Shown piece after piece: positions 6,100-7,078 of a stretch of 7,078 bases of DNA. Position 1 is the stretch's first letter. Each line of letters opens with the position of its first letter. The position numbers and the translations under genes are program-made. The stretch is from Bacteroidota bacterium. Lineage in GTDB: Bacteria; Bacteroidota; Bacteroidia; NS11-12g; UBA955. The notes below the pieces were generated by a model. The model was not told where the DNA came from. It did no database searches and saw only the letters and a program-made list of their open reading frames with translations. Location of the stretch: the NCBI GenBank assembly GCA_005788145.1, contig SXYY01000098.1, positions 1 through 7,078 of the forward strand, read 5' to 3'.

Positions 6100-6118
6100 T
6101 GGCCATCAGTTTTTTTTG
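6089..6118 (+). promoter_or_regulatory. dnaE: Candidate promoter for dnaE (-33 TTTG, -7 TTTTTTTG)
   Basis: TTTG at 6089-6092 is separated by 18 nt from TTTTTTTG at 6111-6118, which fits TAnnTTTG at five of six fixed positions and the usual spacing of Bacteroidota promoters. The leader to ATG 6147 would be about 20-25 nt. The T-run makes a -7 match easy by chance. The -33 element overlaps the DnaA-box-like site at 6090-6098. Confidence 0.3.
6090..6098 (+). promoter_or_regulatory. DnaA-box-like nonamer
   Basis: TTGTCCACA differs from the E. coli DnaA box TTATCCACA at one position and equals the form preferred in some actinobacteria. It forms the right arm of the dyad at 6055-6099; the opposite arm (TGTGGAATT on the plus strand, 6056-6064) keeps only six of nine box positions. 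A single site is weak evidence. Confidence 0.25.
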
Positions 6119-6146
6119 TTTGATTTATCTTCGTTTGCTTCGAATT

Positions 6147-7078
6147 ATGCCTGTTTTTTCTCACTTGCACGTCCATACTCAATATTCACTGCTCGATGGT
6201 GCAGCGAGTATTAAAAGTCTCGTGAAAAAAGCCAAAGCCGATGGGATGCCAGCGTTGGCAATTACAGACCACGGCAACATGTTTGGGGCGTTTGAATTTT
6301 ACCAAGCAGTGACCAAAGAAGGTCTGATGCCGGTCATTGGATGTGAGTTTTATGTGGTGGAAGATCGATTTCAGAAGTCGTTCACCCAAGGAGCCAAAGA
6401 CAAGCGCTTTCACCAATTGCTTTTAGCAAAAAATCAACAGGGATATGCGAACTTGAGTAAGTTGTGTTCTCTTGGCTATTTAGAGGGGTTGTACAGCAAA
6501 TATCCCCGCGTGGATCGCGCTTTGATTGAACAATACAGCGAGGGATTAATCGCCACTACATGCTGCATTGGAGCGCAGGTTCCGCAAGCAATTCTTTGGA
6601 AAGGCGAAGAAGAAGCTGAGCGTATTTTTTGTGAGTGGCATAAAATATTCGGAGAGGATTATTACATTGAATTACAGCGTCACGGACTACAGAATTTGGA
6701 TGGAACTGGCATATCGCAGGAGGACATCAACCAGATACTGATTAAATGGGGCCGAAAATACAATGTGCCCATCATCGCCACGAACGATTCTCACTATACA
6801 GACAAGAAAGATGCAAATGCACACGACATTTTGCTGTGCATCAATACAGGTGAGTTTCAAAGTACCCCAAAGGCTAGCAGTGAGGAGGGTGGTAAGGGAT
6901 TTCGTTTCGCATTTCCGAACGATGAGTTCTTCTTCAAAACACAGGCTGAAATGGAGGCGCTTTTTGCCGATATCCCTGAAGCCCTCGACAATACCAATCG
7001 ATTGATTGATTCGATTGATCCACCCAAACTATCAAGAGACATAGTACTTCCAAACTATGCTTTGCCCACAGGATTCGA
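6147..7078 (+). CDS. dnaE: DNA polymerase III alpha subunit, N-terminal PHP part (C-terminus cut by window edge)
   Basis: 310 codons are present without a stop; a full DnaE is over 1,100 residues. This is the replicative polymerase catalytic subunit. The visible part is the PHP domain (about residues 4-235) and the beginning of the palm region. Metal-ligand motifs of the PHP site are all recognisable: H8 and H10 (HLHVHTQYS), D17 (LLDG), H42 (ITDHGN), E67 (GCEFY), H89 (RFHQLLLAK), C140 (ATTCC), D214 and H216 (NDSHY). In PolIII alpha subunits that keep these residues the domain can act as a 3'-5' proofreading exonuclease. The conserved MP-FSHLHVHTQYSLLDG beginning fixes ATG 6147, and there is no fused DnaQ-like exonuclease ahead of it. 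No Shine-Dalgarno is visible. It is divergent from recF. Confidence 0.96.
   Translation, partial: MPVFSHLHVHTQYSLLDGAASIKSLVKKAKADGMPALAITDHGNMFGAFEFYQAVTKEGLMPVIGCEFYVVEDRFQKSFTQGAKDKRFHQLLLAKNQQGYANLSKLCSLGYLEGLYSKYPRVDRALIEQYSEGLIATTCCIGAQVPQAILWKGEEEAERIFCEWHKIFGEDYYIELQRHGLQNLDGTGISQEDINQILIKWGRKYNVPIIATNDSHYTDKKDANAHDILLCINTGEFQSTPKASSEEGGKGFRFAFPNDEFFFKTQAEMEALFADIPEALDNTNRLIDSIDPPKLSRDIVLPNYALPTGF

Noticed and set aside
6999..7020. GATT-rich short tandem pattern
   Set aside because: Encodes RLIDSID in dnaE and consists of only three or four imperfect units; not a meaningful repeat array.

Overview
The window looks like an ordinary chromosomal stretch from a member of the Bacteroidota, probably near the Flavobacteriales/Sphingobacteriales. 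Four things point there. The DUF4837-type lipoprotein belongs to a family known essentially from this phylum. The RecF, DnaE and alanine-dehydrogenase-like proteins match the Bacteroidota versions as I remember them. Start codons generally lack Shine-Dalgarno sequences. Several intergenic octamers fit the phylum's -7 promoter element TAnnTTTG. No database search was possible, so the placement rests on recognition of the protein sequences.

Layout. Positions 1-530 (minus) hold the N-terminal part of a PLP-dependent trans-sulfuration enzyme that runs off the left edge. Positions 582-3579 (minus) hold three overlapping genes, read from high to low coordinate: an MltD-like lytic transglycosylase with a LysM domain, a DUF4837 lipoprotein, and purN (glycinamide ribonucleotide formyltransferase). 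The joins are TGATG and ATGA, so they are almost certainly one translationally coupled operon, and the trans-sulfuration gene follows 51 bp later. A 158-bp divergent region (3580-3737) separates this block from an alanine dehydrogenase/transhydrogenase-family gene on the plus strand (3738-4952). That gene converges on recF (minus, 4953-6026), and the two stop codons abut with no gap. A 120-bp divergent region (6027-6146) separates recF from the 5' end of dnaE (plus, 6147 to the right edge).

The genes cover cell-wall turnover (transglycosylase plus its lipoprotein partner), purine synthesis (purN), sulfur amino-acid metabolism, amino-acid or pyridine-nucleotide redox chemistry, and DNA replication and repair (recF, dnaE). 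I see no mobile element, CRISPR array, RNA gene, defence module or toxin cluster. No gene-free stretch exceeds 158 bp.

I did not find a new multi-gene system. The points most worth checking are: the alanine-dehydrogenase-like protein lacks two residues used by characterised alanine dehydrogenases; the conserved-looking transglycosylase/DUF4837 pair is tightly coupled; a nested dyad with a DnaA-box-like site lies between recF and dnaE; and two minus-strand promoters sit so close to their start codons that leaderless mRNAs are likely.
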